A DNA stretch of 64,000 bases. Origin: Misgurnus anguillicaudatus. Taxonomy: Eukaryota; Chordata; Actinopteri; Cypriniformes; Cobitidae. The translations under genes were made by a program, and so were the position numbers. Below the pieces are notes generated by a model, which did no database searches, was not told the origin of the DNA, and worked only from the letters and a program-made list of their open reading frames with translations. The stretch is taken from positions 15,880,001 through 15,944,000 of the forward strand of contig NC_073359.2 of NCBI RefSeq assembly GCF_027580225.2, written 5' to 3'. Each line of letters begins with the position of its first letter. Position 1 is the first letter of the stretch. Below are positions 1 through 10,832 of this stretch, piece by piece.

Positions 1-995
1 ATTCTGTACAGAAACGCTATGAAATGTAATATACAGTAATTAACTATGACAAATAGACAACATCACAAGCACGGTCAACTTTGGAGCAATATTTCTAAGA
101 AAGAGAACAGAATATAAAAAATCTGTTCGGTCATTTCTGTGCGGATTGCTCCAAACATTATATGAGCAGAACCTGGCATAAAATACACCAAATTTGTAAA
201 AGGAGTAGCGAAAAGATAATTTACCATATGCCTTACAATAACACATGAACAGAATGTTGGAAAATGATAAACGAGGTATCGTTGCGATCGGCATAAACCA
301 GTTAAACTAATTTCACAAAGAATATATATATCAGACGAACGATTCAGAAGTTATGTGCAAAAATAGCCTTTTTTCATATCTCATGACCCATAGGTGGCGC
401 TGTGACCAAATTTGGCATGGACCCCCAGTTCATGGTCGACATGAAGTGTACCAAATTTAATTTCGATTGATCAAAGAATGACCAAGATACAGCTTCAGAA
501 ACAATTTTGCGTCAACCTCGTTAAGTTCACACATTAATTACTTTTGAATAAAGAAAAAAATCAAAATTCTGTTCGGTCATTTCTATGCGGCTCATTCCAA
601 AGATCACCTGTGCCAAATTTCATAACATTTGAACCAAATTTGAAGGAGGAGTAGCGAAAAAACAAATACTGTACATTTCAAAATTGCCGCTACTGTAATG
701 GGCGGAGTCTTACTGTAAAGTATCAAATTCAATAAGCGGGATGAGAGCAATCACGTGTACTAAGTAGAATTTTCATAGATCTAATGGATCACAAGTTATA
801 ACTATTTGAACATTGAATTTTTGAGCTGATGGTGGCGCTATAGAGTTACTGCTAGAGACTCCATTTTTGGCCACATGAATATTTATGACCAACATTACAA
901 CTGTGCAAAATTTCATCATTTTCTTACATTCGGTTCATAGGGCTGCCATAGACTTCCATTGGGGAAGAAAAATTTACTAACAGAAACAATGACCA
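1..995 (+). mobile_element. Partial copy of the hairpin-ended repeat, left end outside window
   Basis: The start motif and tRNA-like block lie upstream of the window. What remains is the GACAAATAGACAA module (about 47-300), then the modules with GGTGGCGCT near 392 and 833, and the last module ending in the GGGCTGCCATAGACT stretch near 950. The module that normally follows GACAAATAGACAA, with the CAGTTC/GAACTG hairpin and the GCGGACAGG segment, is absent. The tail is abnormal: it reads ACTAACAGAAACAATGACCAA and then the next copy begins, so the terminal hairpin is missing. The segment is closely similar to 39326-40324, sharing private variants such as ACAGAAACGCTATGAAAT and GAGCAATATTTC. Confidence 0.7.
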
Positions 996-2385
996 ATAGC
1001 TGCAAGCAGCGATACGGGGCCAAGCACAATCAGCGCAATGAGCTCCCAAAGCACAGCAAGAAAGATACAACTTATCAATCACTCAGGGCGCATTGAGCAC
1101 CCAAGGTGCATCAAGAACACAAGGCTCAGCAAAGAACCCAAAGAGTAGCAATGACAGAGCAGAACCACCGCAGTGCAGAGCAGCAACAGAAAACATGGCA
1201 AAAATAGAACATATGTGAACTACAGACAGGTCAAAAAGAATAGGTGAGAAAGAACAAAACTATAATAGAAGAAATTAACACCTGGCTCAGGTGGGATTCG
1301 AACCCATGAACTCAGAATCTCTATGCAAACGACTTAACAGATGCGCTACTCAGTAGACACAGCTCAAGGGGCAGCAGAAAAGAGCTTACATGCCATACAA
1401 AGAATTCAGAAGTTATAAGCAGTTCTATAAGAACTGTTATAGTTTATACCCATAGGTGGCGCTGTTCTCTGATTTCCTCAGGACGTCATGCCGAAGCTCC
1501 CTACCGATTTTTGCGCCGATATATCCGATACTTCAAAAGTTATAGCAATTTATCACAGATTTCAAAATGGCGGACAGGCGGTTCGGTCAATCGCGGCATA
1601 ATACATATCAACAGATGCGGCATGAGCCAAGGAATCCGTAGACACCAAGATCATAATTTTCTGACAAACGATTCAGAAGGTATGCGCAAAAATAGCCGTT
1701 TTTCCTATCTCATGACCCATAGGTGGCGCTGTCACCAAATTTGGCATGGACCCCCATTTCATGGTCGACATGAAGCGTACCAAATTTCATCTCGATTGAT
1801 CAAAGAATGACCGAGATACAGCCTCAGAACCAATTTTGCGTCAATCTCATTAAGTTCGCGCATTAATTACTTTTGAATAAAGAAAAATATCAAAATTCTG
1901 TTCAGTCATTTCTATGCGGCTAACTCCAAAGATCACATGTGCCAAATCTCATAAGAATTGAACCAAATTTGAAGGAGGAGTAGCGAAAAAACGAAATACT
2001 GGACATTTCAAAATGGCCGATACTGTAATGGGTGGAGTCTTACTGTAAGGTATTAAAAACAATAAGCATGAGGAGAGCAATCACGTGTACTAAGTAGAAT
2101 TTTCATAGAGCAAATGAATCACCAGTTATAACCATTTGAACATTGAATTTTTGAGATGATGGTGGCGCTATAGAGTTACTGCTAGAGACCCCATTTTTGG
2201 CCAAATGACTATTTATGACCACCACTACAACTGTGCCAAATTTCATCATTTTCCTATATACGGTTCATAGGGCTGCCATAGACTCCCATTGGGGAAGAAG
2301 ATTAAGAAAAATAATAATAATAATAATAATAATAATACTAACAGAAACAATAGGTGCCACAGCACCATAGGTGCTTGGCCCCTAA
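996..2385 (+). mobile_element. Complete short-class copy, GGCC type
   Basis: It begins with a slightly shortened start (TAGCTGCAAGCAGC) and GGGGCCAAGCAC at 1016-1027. A minus-strand tRNA-like block lies at 1284-1356. A CAGTTCT-ATA-AGAACTG hairpin is at 1420-1436, and GGTGGCGCT occurs near 1455, 1732 and 2161. An AAT tract at about 2309-2338 precedes the tail. The tail forms a hairpin: inner stem AGCACC/GGTGCT (2361-2375), outer arms 2352-2359 and 2376-2383, then CTAA at 2382-2385. Start and tail are both the C/G version. At 1390 bp it matches the other short copies. It contains a 99-codon open frame (1511-1810) that is probably incidental. Confidence 0.75.
1284..1356 (-). repeat. tRNA-like block (short-class type)
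   Basis: On the minus strand it reads box A-like GCGCATCTGTTAAG and then box B GGTTCGAATCCCACC at tRNA-like spacing. The T-arm holds a TTCGAAT loop. A run of A on the plus strand near 1200 would be a TTTTT terminator about 80 nt past the block. Equivalent single blocks in other short or mixed copies lie at about 7307-7380, 11165-11238, 12603-12675, 13941-14013, 18479-18553 (box B damaged), 40615-40688, 42067-42140, 43393-43467, 44731-44803, 49917-49990, 58731-58805, 60191-60265, 61595-61668 and 62967-63040. No functional tRNA identity can be assigned. Confidence 0.6.
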
Positions 2386-2431
2386 ATATAGCTGCAAGCA
2401 GCAACACGGGGTCAAGCACCTTCGGCGCAAT

Positions 2432-2875
2432 GCACACACAGCACAGCAAGCACACAAAGCACAGCAAGCTCACAATGCACAGCAAGCACACAAAGCACAG
2501 CAATTACACAAATCACAGCAGGCACACAAAGCACAGCAAGCTCACAAAGCACAGCAAGCACACAAAGCACAGCAAGCACACAAAGCACAGCAAGCTCACA
2601 ATGCACAGCAAGCACACAAAGCACAGCAAGCACACAAAGCACAGCAAGCACACAAATCACAGCAGGCACACAAAGCACAGCAAGCTCACAAAGCATAGCA
2701 AGCACACAAAGCACAGCAAGCACACAAAGCATAGCAAGCTCACAAAGCACACAAAGCACAGCAAGCTCACAAAGCACAACCAGCACACAAAGCACAGCAA
2801 GCTCACAAAGCACAGCAAGCACACAAAGCACAACAAGCACACAAAGCACAGCAAGCACACAAAGCACAGCAAGAA
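2432..2875 (+). repeat. 18-bp minisatellite, about 25 units
   Basis: Units follow CACACAAAGCACAGCAAG with recurring variants: CTCACAAAG, CTCACAATG and TTACACAAATCACAGCAG. The unit length is a multiple of three and lacks stops in several frames, which produces long artificial open frames on both strands (His-Thr-Lys-His-Ser-Lys on plus, Leu-Ala-Val-Leu-Cys-Val on minus). There is no sign of a real coding start, and the frame shifts in some units. Confidence 0.9.
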
Positions 2876-2977
2876 CCAGCACAATGCAGAACAACAACAG
2901 CAAACATGGAAAAATAGAACACATGTGAACTACAGACAGGTTGAGAAGAATTGATGAGGAAGAACAAAACGTCATGA

Positions 2978-3579
2978 TTCAGGTGGGATTCGAACCCAGG
3001 AACTCAGAATCTCAATGCATGTGGTTTAACTAGATGCACCACTCAGTTGACACAGTTCATGAGGCAGCAGACAAGAGATTAGAGAGCTGAAAGGATTAAC
3101 ATATGTCAATCACCAAAGATGCAGGAAAGACACAGCAGAAGCACCACAATGCAGAGCAACAACAGCAAACATGGAAAAATAGAACACATGTGAACTACAG
3201 ACAGGTTGAGAAGAATTGATGAGGAAGAACAAAACATCATGACTCAGGTGGGATTCGAACCCAGGAACTCAGAATCTCAATGCATGTGGTTTAACTAGAT
3301 ACGCCACTCAGTTGACACAGTTTATGAGGTAGCAGACAAGAGATTAGAGAGCTGAAAGGATTAACATATGTCAATCACCAAAGATGCAGGAAAGACACAG
3401 CAGAAGCACCACAATGCAGAGCAACAACAGCACACATGGAAAAATAGAACACATGTGAACTACAGACAGGTTGAGAAGAATTGATGAGGAAGAACAAAAC
3501 GTCATGACTGAGGTGGGATTCGAACCCAGGAACTCAGAATCTCAATGCATGTGGTTTAACTAGATGCGCCACTCAGTTG
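2978..3579 (-). repeat. Three tRNA-like blocks in a 265-bp tandem repeat
   Basis: Read on the minus strand, each block has a Pol III box A-like stretch (TGGCGCATCTAG, TGGTGCATCTAG in the first copy) and an exact box B (GGTTCGAATCC). They start at about 2981, 3246 and 3511, giving a 265-bp period. The T-arm is recognisable (TGGG TTCGAAT CCCA) and the outer ends pair partly like an acceptor stem, but the D and anticodon arms are degenerate. They are best read as tRNA-derived SINE-like units rather than tRNA genes. The spacer includes AACACATGTGAACTACAGAC and GGAAAAATAG, so a minus transcript would meet TTTTT. Confidence 0.65.
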
Positions 3580-4991
3580 ACACAGTTCATGAGGCAGCAG
3601 ACAAGAGATTAGAGAGCTGAAAGGATTAACATGTCAATCACCAAAGATGCAGAATTGACACAGCAGAAGTAGAAATAACAGAAATACAATGTACATGAGT
3701 TCAAGTGAAATTGAAGACAAGCAGACCATTATGTATAGTGATGCTATACAATGTAATATACAGTCACATTAATTTATTACTATGACAAATAGACAACGTC
3801 ACAGGCACGGTAAACTTTAGAGTGGTATTTCTAAGAAAGAGAACAGAATATCAAAAATCTGTTCGGTCACATCTGTGCGGATTGCTCCAAACATTATACG
3901 AGCAGAACCTGACATAAAATACACAAAATTTGTAAAAGGAGTAGCGAAAAAATCATTTACCATATGCCTTAAAATAACACCCGAACATAATGTTGGAAAA
4001 TGATAAACAAGGTATCGTTGCGATCAGCATAAAACAGTGAATACAATTTCACAAAGAAAATGTATATCAGACAATGTATTCAGAAGTTATAAGCAGTTCA
4101 ATAAGAACTGTTATAGTTTATAACCCCTAGGTGGCGCTGTACTCTGACTTCCCAGGTACCTTCAGGATATCATGTCGAAGGTCCTTACCATTTTTTGCGC
4201 GGATATGTCCAATAGTTAAAAAAAATAACAATTTATTTGAAATTTCAAAATGGCGGACAGGCGGTTTGGTCAAACACGGCATAATTCACATCGACAGATG
4301 CGGCATGAAGTGAGCAATCCATAGACATCAAGATCATAATTTTCTGACAAACAGTTCAGAAGTTATGGGCAAAAATAGCCTATTTTATTATCTCATGACC
4401 CATAGGTGGCGCTGTCACCAAATTTGGCATGGACCCCAAGTTCATGGTCCACATGAAGTGTACCAAATTTCATTGCAATTGATCAAAGAATGACTGAGCT
4501 ACAGCTTCAGAACCATTTTTGCGTCAACCTCGTTAAGTTTGCGCATTTATTACTTTTGAACAAAGATAAAAATCAAAATTCTGTTCGGTCATTTCTATGC
4601 GGCTCACTCCAAAGATCATCTGTGCCAAATCTCATAAGAATTGAACCACATTTGAAGGAGGAGTAGCGAAAAAACGAAATACTGTACATTTCAAAATGGC
4701 CGCTACTGTAATGGGTGGAGTCTTACTGTAAAGTATCAAATTCAATAAGCGGGATGAGAGCAATCACGTGTACTAAGTAGAATTTTCATAGATCAAATAG
4801 TTCACCAATTATAACAGTTTGAACATTGAATTTTTGGACTACTGGTGGCGCTATAGAGTTACTGCTAAAGACCCCATTTTTGGTCACATGACTATTTATG
4901 ACCATCTCTACAACTGTGCCAAATTTCATCATTTTCCTATGTACGGTTCATAGGGCTGCCATAGACTCCCATTGGGGAAAAATAATAATAA

Positions 4992-7017
4992 ATATAGCTG
5001 CAAGCAGCAATTGCGGGGTCAAGCACCTTCAGCGCAATGAGCACCCAAAGCACAGCAAAAACCACACGACGCAGCAAATGCGCAAAGCGCAGAAAGCGCG
5101 CAATACAGAGCCCGAACCCGAAGCAAATGCAGAGCAAAACCACTGCAGTGCGGAGCAACAACAGAAAAGATTTCAAAAATATAACACGTGTGGAAAACCA
5201 GACAGGTCGAGAAGAACGTGTTAAAGGAAACGCAAAAGGAAATCTCAATAAGTGAAAGTAAGAGCTGGGATTTGAACCCATGACCTCATGTTCCCAAAGC
5301 ACAGCACTAACCACATGCGCCACTGAGGAAATGATTAAACCACTGAGTTGGTTTGTGCAAGCTATAGAATACAGATTTACAGCTATAAACATTGATATCC
5401 AGCAATTACCAAAAGTGTAGAAATGACAACAGAGAGCACAAATAACTGAAATACAATGTATAGTATGAGAATCACAAAACGTAAGTGTGAAAAAAGTTAA
5501 GACAAAAAAGGACGGCACATGGGATTCGAACCCATGACCTCAGAATCTCATGGCAAGTGGTTAACCAGACGCGCAACTCAGTTAACACAGCTCAAGGGGA
5601 AGCAAAAAACAGCTTAGGTGCTGCAAGGATTGACATATGCCAATCATCACAGATGCAGAACTGACAGTGCAGAGCAGAACTAACAGAAATACAATGTATA
5701 TGAGAATAAAAAAGCTCAAGTGAGATTGAAGACAAGAACATCATTCTGTATAGTAATGCTATACAATGTAATATACAGTCACATTAATTTACTATGACAA
5801 ATAGACAATGTTACAGGCACGGTCAACTTTGGAGTGGTATTTCTAAGAAAGAGAACAGAATATCAAAAATCTGTTCAGTCATTTCTGTGCGGATTGCTCC
5901 AAACATTATACGAGCAGTACTTGGCATAAAATAAACAAAATTTGTAAAAAGAGTAGCGAAAAAATCACCTACCATATGCTTTACAATAACACATGAACAG
6001 AATGTTGGAAAATGACAAACGAGGTATCGTTGCAATCGGCATAAACCAGTGAATACAATTTCACAAAGAAATTAATATCAGACAAAGTATTCAGAAGTTA
6101 TAAGCAGTTCCATAAGAACTGTTATAGTTTATAACCCCTAGGTGGCGCTGTACTCTGAGTTCCCAGGTACCTTCAGGACATCATGTCGAAGCTCCCTACT
6201 AATTTTTGCGGGGATATGTCCAATAGTTCAAAAAATATAACAAATTATCTGAAATTTCAAAATGGCGGACAGGCGGTTCGTTCAAACCCGGCATAATACA
6301 CATCGACAGATGCGGCATGAGGTAAGCAATCCATAGACATCAAAATCATAATTTTCTGACAAACAGTTCAGAAGTTATGGGCAAAAATAGCCTATTTTCA
6401 TATCTCATGACCCATAGGTGGCGCTGTCACCAAATTTGGCATGGACCCCAACTTCATGGTCCACATGAAGTGTACCGAATTTCATTTCAATTGATCAAAG
6501 AATGACCAAGCTACAGCTTCAGAACCATTTTTGCGTCAACCTCGTTAAGTTTGCGCATTTATTACTTTTGAACAAAGATCAATATCAAAATTCTGTTCGG
6601 TCATTTCTGTGCGGCTCACTCCAAAGTTTACCTGTGCCAAATTTCAAAACAATTGAACCACATTTGAAGAAGGAGTAGCGAATAAACGGAATACTGTACA
6701 TTTTAAAATGGCCACTACTGTAATGGGTGGAGTTTTACTGTAAGGTATTAAAAACAACAAGCGTGAGGAGAGCAATCACGTGTACTAAGTAGAATTTTCA
6801 TAGATCAAGCGGATCAGCAGTTATAACCATTTGAACATTGAATTTTTGCACTGCTGGTGGCGCTATAGAGTTAGTACTAGAGACCCCATTTTTGGTCACA
6901 TGACTTTTTAAGACCACCACTACAACTGTGCCAAATTTCATCATTTTCCTACGTACGGTTCATAGGGCTGCCATAGACGCCTATGGCTAAGAAGAAGAAG
7001 ACGCAGAATAATACTAA
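4992..7017 (+). mobile_element. Long-class copy (AATTGC subtype), tail displaced
   Basis: It starts in an AAT tract with AATTGCGGGGTCAAGCACC. Two different tRNA-like blocks (about 5264-5330 and 5518-5583) are followed by the GACAAATAGACAA module and then modules with GGTGGCGCT near 6142, 6418 and 6857. It ends GCAGAATAATACTAA, where the next copy begins. The 2026-bp body plus the 53-bp tail at 24016-24068 would give 2079 bp, close to the intact members of this subtype (2076 bp at 19538-21613 and 2075 bp at 51973-54047). This pairing is an inference. Confidence 0.65.
5264..5583 (-). repeat. Pair of tRNA-like blocks, two subtypes
   Basis: The left block reads on the minus strand GTGGCGCATGTGGTTAGTGC with a damaged box B (GGTTCAAATCC). 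The right block has GCGCGTCTGGTTAACC and an intact box B (GGTTCGAATCCC). The spacing and the linker (a SINE-like stretch with GATATCCAGCAATTACC) recur in every AATTGC-subtype copy: 19815-20135, 24347-24666, 25971-26803 (four blocks), 46171-46748 (three) and 52242-52555. The two subtypes differ in the region where an anticodon arm should be. Confidence 0.6.
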
Positions 7018-8350
7018 ATATAGCTGCAAGCAGCGATACGGGGCCAAGCACAATCAGCGCAATGAGCTCCCAAAGCACAGCAAGAAAGATACAACTTATC
7101 AATCACTCAGGGCGCATTGAGCACCCAAGGTGCATCAAGAACACAAGGCTCAGCAAAGAACCCAAAGCGTAGTAATGACAGAGCAGAACCACCGCAGTGC
7201 AGAGCAGCAACAGAAAACATGGCAAAAATAGAACATATGTGAACTACAGACAGGTCAAAAAGAATAGGTGAGAAAGAACAAAACTATAATAGAAGAAATT
7301 AACACCTGCCTCAGGTTGGATTCGAACCCATAAACTCAGGATCTCAATGCATACGACTTAACAGATGCGCCACTCAGTAGACACAGCTCAAGGGGCAGCA
7401 GAAAAGAGCTTACATGCCATACAAAGAATTCAGAAGTTATAAGCAGTTCTATAAGAACTGTTATAGTTTATACCCCTAGGTGGCGCTGTTCTCTGATTTC
7501 CTCAGGACGTCATGCCGAAGCTCCCTACCGATTTTTGCGCCGAAATATCCGATACTTCAAAAGTTATAGCAATTTATCACAGATTTCAAAATGGCGGACA
7601 GGTGGTTTGGTCAATCCCGGCATAATACATATCGGCAGATGCGGCATGAGCCAAGGAATCCGTAGACACCAAGATCATAATTTTCTGACAAACGATTCAG
7701 AAGTTATGCGCAAAAATAGCCTTTTTTCCTATCTCATGACCCATAGGTGGCGCTGTCACCAAATTTGGCATGGACCCCCATTTCATGGTCGACATGAAGC
7801 GTACCAAATTTCATCTCGATTGATCAAAGAATGATCGAGATACAGCCTCAGAACCAATTTTGCGTCAATCTCGTTAAGTTCGCGCATTAATTACTTTTGA
7901 ATAAAGAAAAATATCAAAATTCTGTTCAGTCATTTCTATGCGGCTCACTCCAAAGATCACATGTGCCAAATCTCAGAAGAATTGAACCAAATTTGAAGGA
8001 GGAGTAGCGAAAAAACGAAATACTGTACATTTCAAAATGGCCGATACTGTAATGGGAGGAGTCTTACTGTAAAGTATCAAATTCAATAAGCGTGATGAGA
8101 TCAATCACGTGTACTAAGTAGAATTCTCATAGATCTAATGGATCACGAGTTATAACCATTTGAACATTGAATTTTTGAGATGATGGTGGCGCTATAGAGT
8201 TACTGCTAGAGACCCCATTTTTGGCCAAATGACTATTTATGACCACCACTACAACTGTGCCAAATTTCATCATTTTCCTATATACGGTTCATAGGGCTGC
8301 CATAGACTCCCATTGGGGAAGATTAAGATTAAGAAAAATAATAATAATAA
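7018..8350 (+). mobile_element. Short-class copy, GGCC type, tail displaced
   Basis: It starts ATATAGCTGC followed by GATACGGGGCCAAGCAC. It has one tRNA-like block (7307-7380) and the usual modules with GGTGGCGCT near 7480, 7747 and 8187. It ends inside AATAATAATAA, where the next copy starts. Its 1333 bp plus the GGCC-type tail at 12270-12322 (53 bp) sum to 1386 bp, the size of an intact short copy, with two complete copies (8351-10878 and 10879-12269) in between. This is the cleanest example of nesting in the window. Confidence 0.7.
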
Positions 8351-8396
8351 ATATAGCTGCAAGCAGCAACACGGGGTCAAGCACCTTCGGCGCAAT

Positions 8397-8955
8397 GCAC
8401 ACACAGCACAGCAAGCACACAAAGCACAGCAAGCTCACAATGCACAGCAAACACACAAAGCACAGCAATTACACAAATCACAGCAGGCACACAAAGCACA
8501 GCAAGCTCACAAAGCACAGCAAGCACACAAAGCACAGCAAGCACACAAAGCACAGCAAGCTCACAATGCACAGCAAGCACACAAAGCACAGCAATTACAC
8601 AAACCACAGCAGGCACACAAAGCACAGCAAGCTCACAAAGCACAGCAAACACACAAAGCACAGCAAGCACACAAAGCACAACAAGAACACAAAGCATAGC
8701 AAGAACACAAAGCACAGCAATTACACAAATCACAGCCGGCACACAAAGCACAGCAAGCTCACAAAGCACAGCAAGCACACAAAGCACAGCAAGCACACAA
8801 AGCACAGCAAGCACAGCAATTACACAAATCACAGCAGGCACACAAAGCACAGCAAGCTCACAAAGCACACAAAGCACAGCAAGCATACAAAGCATAGCAA
8901 GCTCACAAAGCACAGCAAGCACACAAAGCACAGCAAGCTCACAAAGCACAGCAAG
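8397..8955 (+). repeat. 18-bp minisatellite, about 31 units
   Basis: Same family as the array at 2432-2875. It has internal higher-order order: the variant string with TTACACAAATCACAGCAG recurs several times. One junction lacks part of a unit, so the open frame does not stay in register with a fixed unit boundary. It is followed by AAGAACCACCATAATGCAG. Confidence 0.9.
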
Positions 8956-9059
8956 AACCACCATAATGCAGAGCAACAACAGCAAACATGGAAAAATAGA
9001 ACACATGTGAACTACAGACAGGTTGAGAAGAATTGATGAGGAAGAACAAAACGTCATGA

Positions 9060-9394
9060 CTCAGTTGGGATTTGAACCCAGAAACTCAGAATCTCAATGC
9101 ATATGATTAACTAGATGCGCCACTCAGTTGACACAGTTCATGAAGCAGCAGACAAGAGATTAGAGAGCTGAAAGGATTTACATATGTCAATCACCAAAGA
9201 TGCAGGAAAGACACAGCAGAAGCACCACAATGCAGAGCAACAACAGCAAACATGGAAAAATAGAACACATGTGAACTACAGACAGGTTGAGAAGAATTGA
9301 TGAGGAAGAACAAAACATCATGACTCAGGTGGGATTCGAACCCAGGAACTTAGAATCTAAATGCAATTGGTTAACTAGATGCGCCACTCAGTTT
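9060..9394 (-). repeat. Two tRNA-like blocks after minisatellite
   Basis: The first block has a changed box B (GGTTCAAATCCC on the minus strand); the second has the exact GGTTCGAATCCC. The same order of weak then intact block is seen at 37062-37398 and 54888-55212, which supports common descent of these three copies. Confidence 0.6.
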
Positions 9395-10796
9395 ACACAG
9401 TTCATGAGGCAGCAGACAAGAGATTAGAGAGCTGAAAGGATTAACATGTCAATCACCAAAGATGCAGAATTGACACAGCAGAAGTAGAAATAACAGAAAT
9501 ACAATGTACATTAGTTCAAGTGAAATTGAAGACAAGCAGATCATTATGTATAGTAATGCTATACAATGTAATATACAGTCACATTAATTTATTACTATGA
9601 CAAATAGACAACGTCACAGGCACGGTAAACTTTAGAGTGGTGTTTCTAAGAAAGAGAACAGAATATCAAAAATCTGTTCGGTCACATCTGTGCGGATTGC
9701 TCCAAACATTATACGAGCAGAACCTGACATAAAATACACAAAATTTGTAAAAGGAGTAGCGAAAAAATCATTTACCATATGCCTTACAATAACACCTGAA
9801 CATAATGTTGGAAAATGACAAACAAGGTATCGTTGCGATCGGCATAAAACAGTGAATACAATTTCACAAAAAAAATGTACATCAGACAATGTATTCAGAA
9901 GTTATAAGCAGTTCAATAAGAACTGTTATAGTTTATAACCCCTAGGTGGCGCTGTACTCTGACTTCCCATGTACCTTCAGGACATCATGTCGAAGCTCCT
10001 TACCATTTTTTGCGCGGATATGTCCAATAGTTCAAAAAATATAACAATTTATTTGAAATTTCAAAATGGCGGACAGGCGGTTTGGTCAAACCCGGCATAA
10101 TTCACATCGACAGATGCGGCATGAGGTAAGCAATCCATAGACATAAAGATCATAATTTTCTGACAAACAGTTCAGAAGTTATGGGCAATAATAGCCTATT
10201 TTTCTATCTCATGACCCATAGGTGGCGCTGTCACCAAATTTGGCATGGACCCCAAGTTCATGGTCCACATGAAGTGTACCAAATTTCATTTCAATTGATC
10301 AAAGAATGACTGAGCTACAGCTTCAGAACCATTTTTGCGTCAACCTCGTTAAGTTTGCGCATTTATTACTTTTGAACAAAGATCAATATCAAAATTCTGT
10401 TCGGTCATTTCTATGCGGCTCACTCCAAAGATCATCTGTGCCAAATCTCATAAGAATTGAACCGCATTTGAAGGAGGAGTAGCGAAAAAACGAAATACTG
10501 TACATTTCAAAATGGCCGCTACTGTAATGGGTGGAGTCTTACTGTAAAGTATCAAATTCAATAAGCACGATGAGAGCAATCACGTGTACTAAGTAGAATT
10601 TTCATAGATCAAATAGTTCACCAATTATAACAGTTTGAACATTGATTTTTTGGACTACTGGTGGCGCTATAGAGTTACTGCTAAAGACCCCATTTTTAGT
10701 CACATGACTATTTATGACCACCTCTACATCTGTGCCAAATTTCATCATTTTCCTATGTACGGTTCATAGGGCTGCCATAGACTCCCATTGGGGAAA

Positions 10797-10832
<36 letters not shown>

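Larger units (their letters stand above)
2386..4991 (+). mobile_element. Long-class minisatellite copy, body without its own tail
   Basis: It starts directly after the previous CTAA with the AACACGGGGTCAAGCACC version. An 18-bp minisatellite (about 2432-2875) is followed by three tRNA-like blocks in a 265-bp tandem repeat (2978-3579), the GACAAATAGACAA module (about 3780-4040), and modules with GGTGGCGCT near 4131, 4408 and 4846. It ends in an AAT tract after GGGGAAAAAT, where the next copy begins, so its own tail is displaced or lost. It is the closest relative of 34147-36451: both end the minisatellite with AACCAGCACAATGCAG, while most others have AACCACC. Confidence 0.7.

Noticed and set aside
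2432..2875. CRISPR-like regular repeats
   Set aside because: The units are contiguous 18-mers with no unique spacers, in a vertebrate-type genome.
2289..2954. Long open frames rich in His-Thr-Lys-Ser on plus and Leu-Val-Cys on minus over the minisatellites
   Set aside because: They arise from an 18-bp unit without stops in several frames on both strands. Unit gain, loss and one-base changes shift the frame between copies, so there is no protein to preserve.
4898..5224. Recurrent frames starting MTTSTT or MTTTTT through the last module into the AAT tract
   Set aside because: They cross the boundary between two copies and change with the length of the AAT tract. They are translations of repeat DNA.
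9632..9889. Minus-strand frames of about 70-85 codons over the GACAAATAGACAA module (MSDIHFLCEIVF or MQRYLVCHFPTF types)
   Set aside because: They recur because the module recurs. Start positions and ends shift among copies by single-base changes, and no signal or domain could be recognised.
10797..10831. AAT tracts as LINE or SINE poly-A-like tails
   Set aside because: They lie inside the element between the last module and the hairpin leader, in a constant place. They are an internal microsatellite, not the end of a retroposon.
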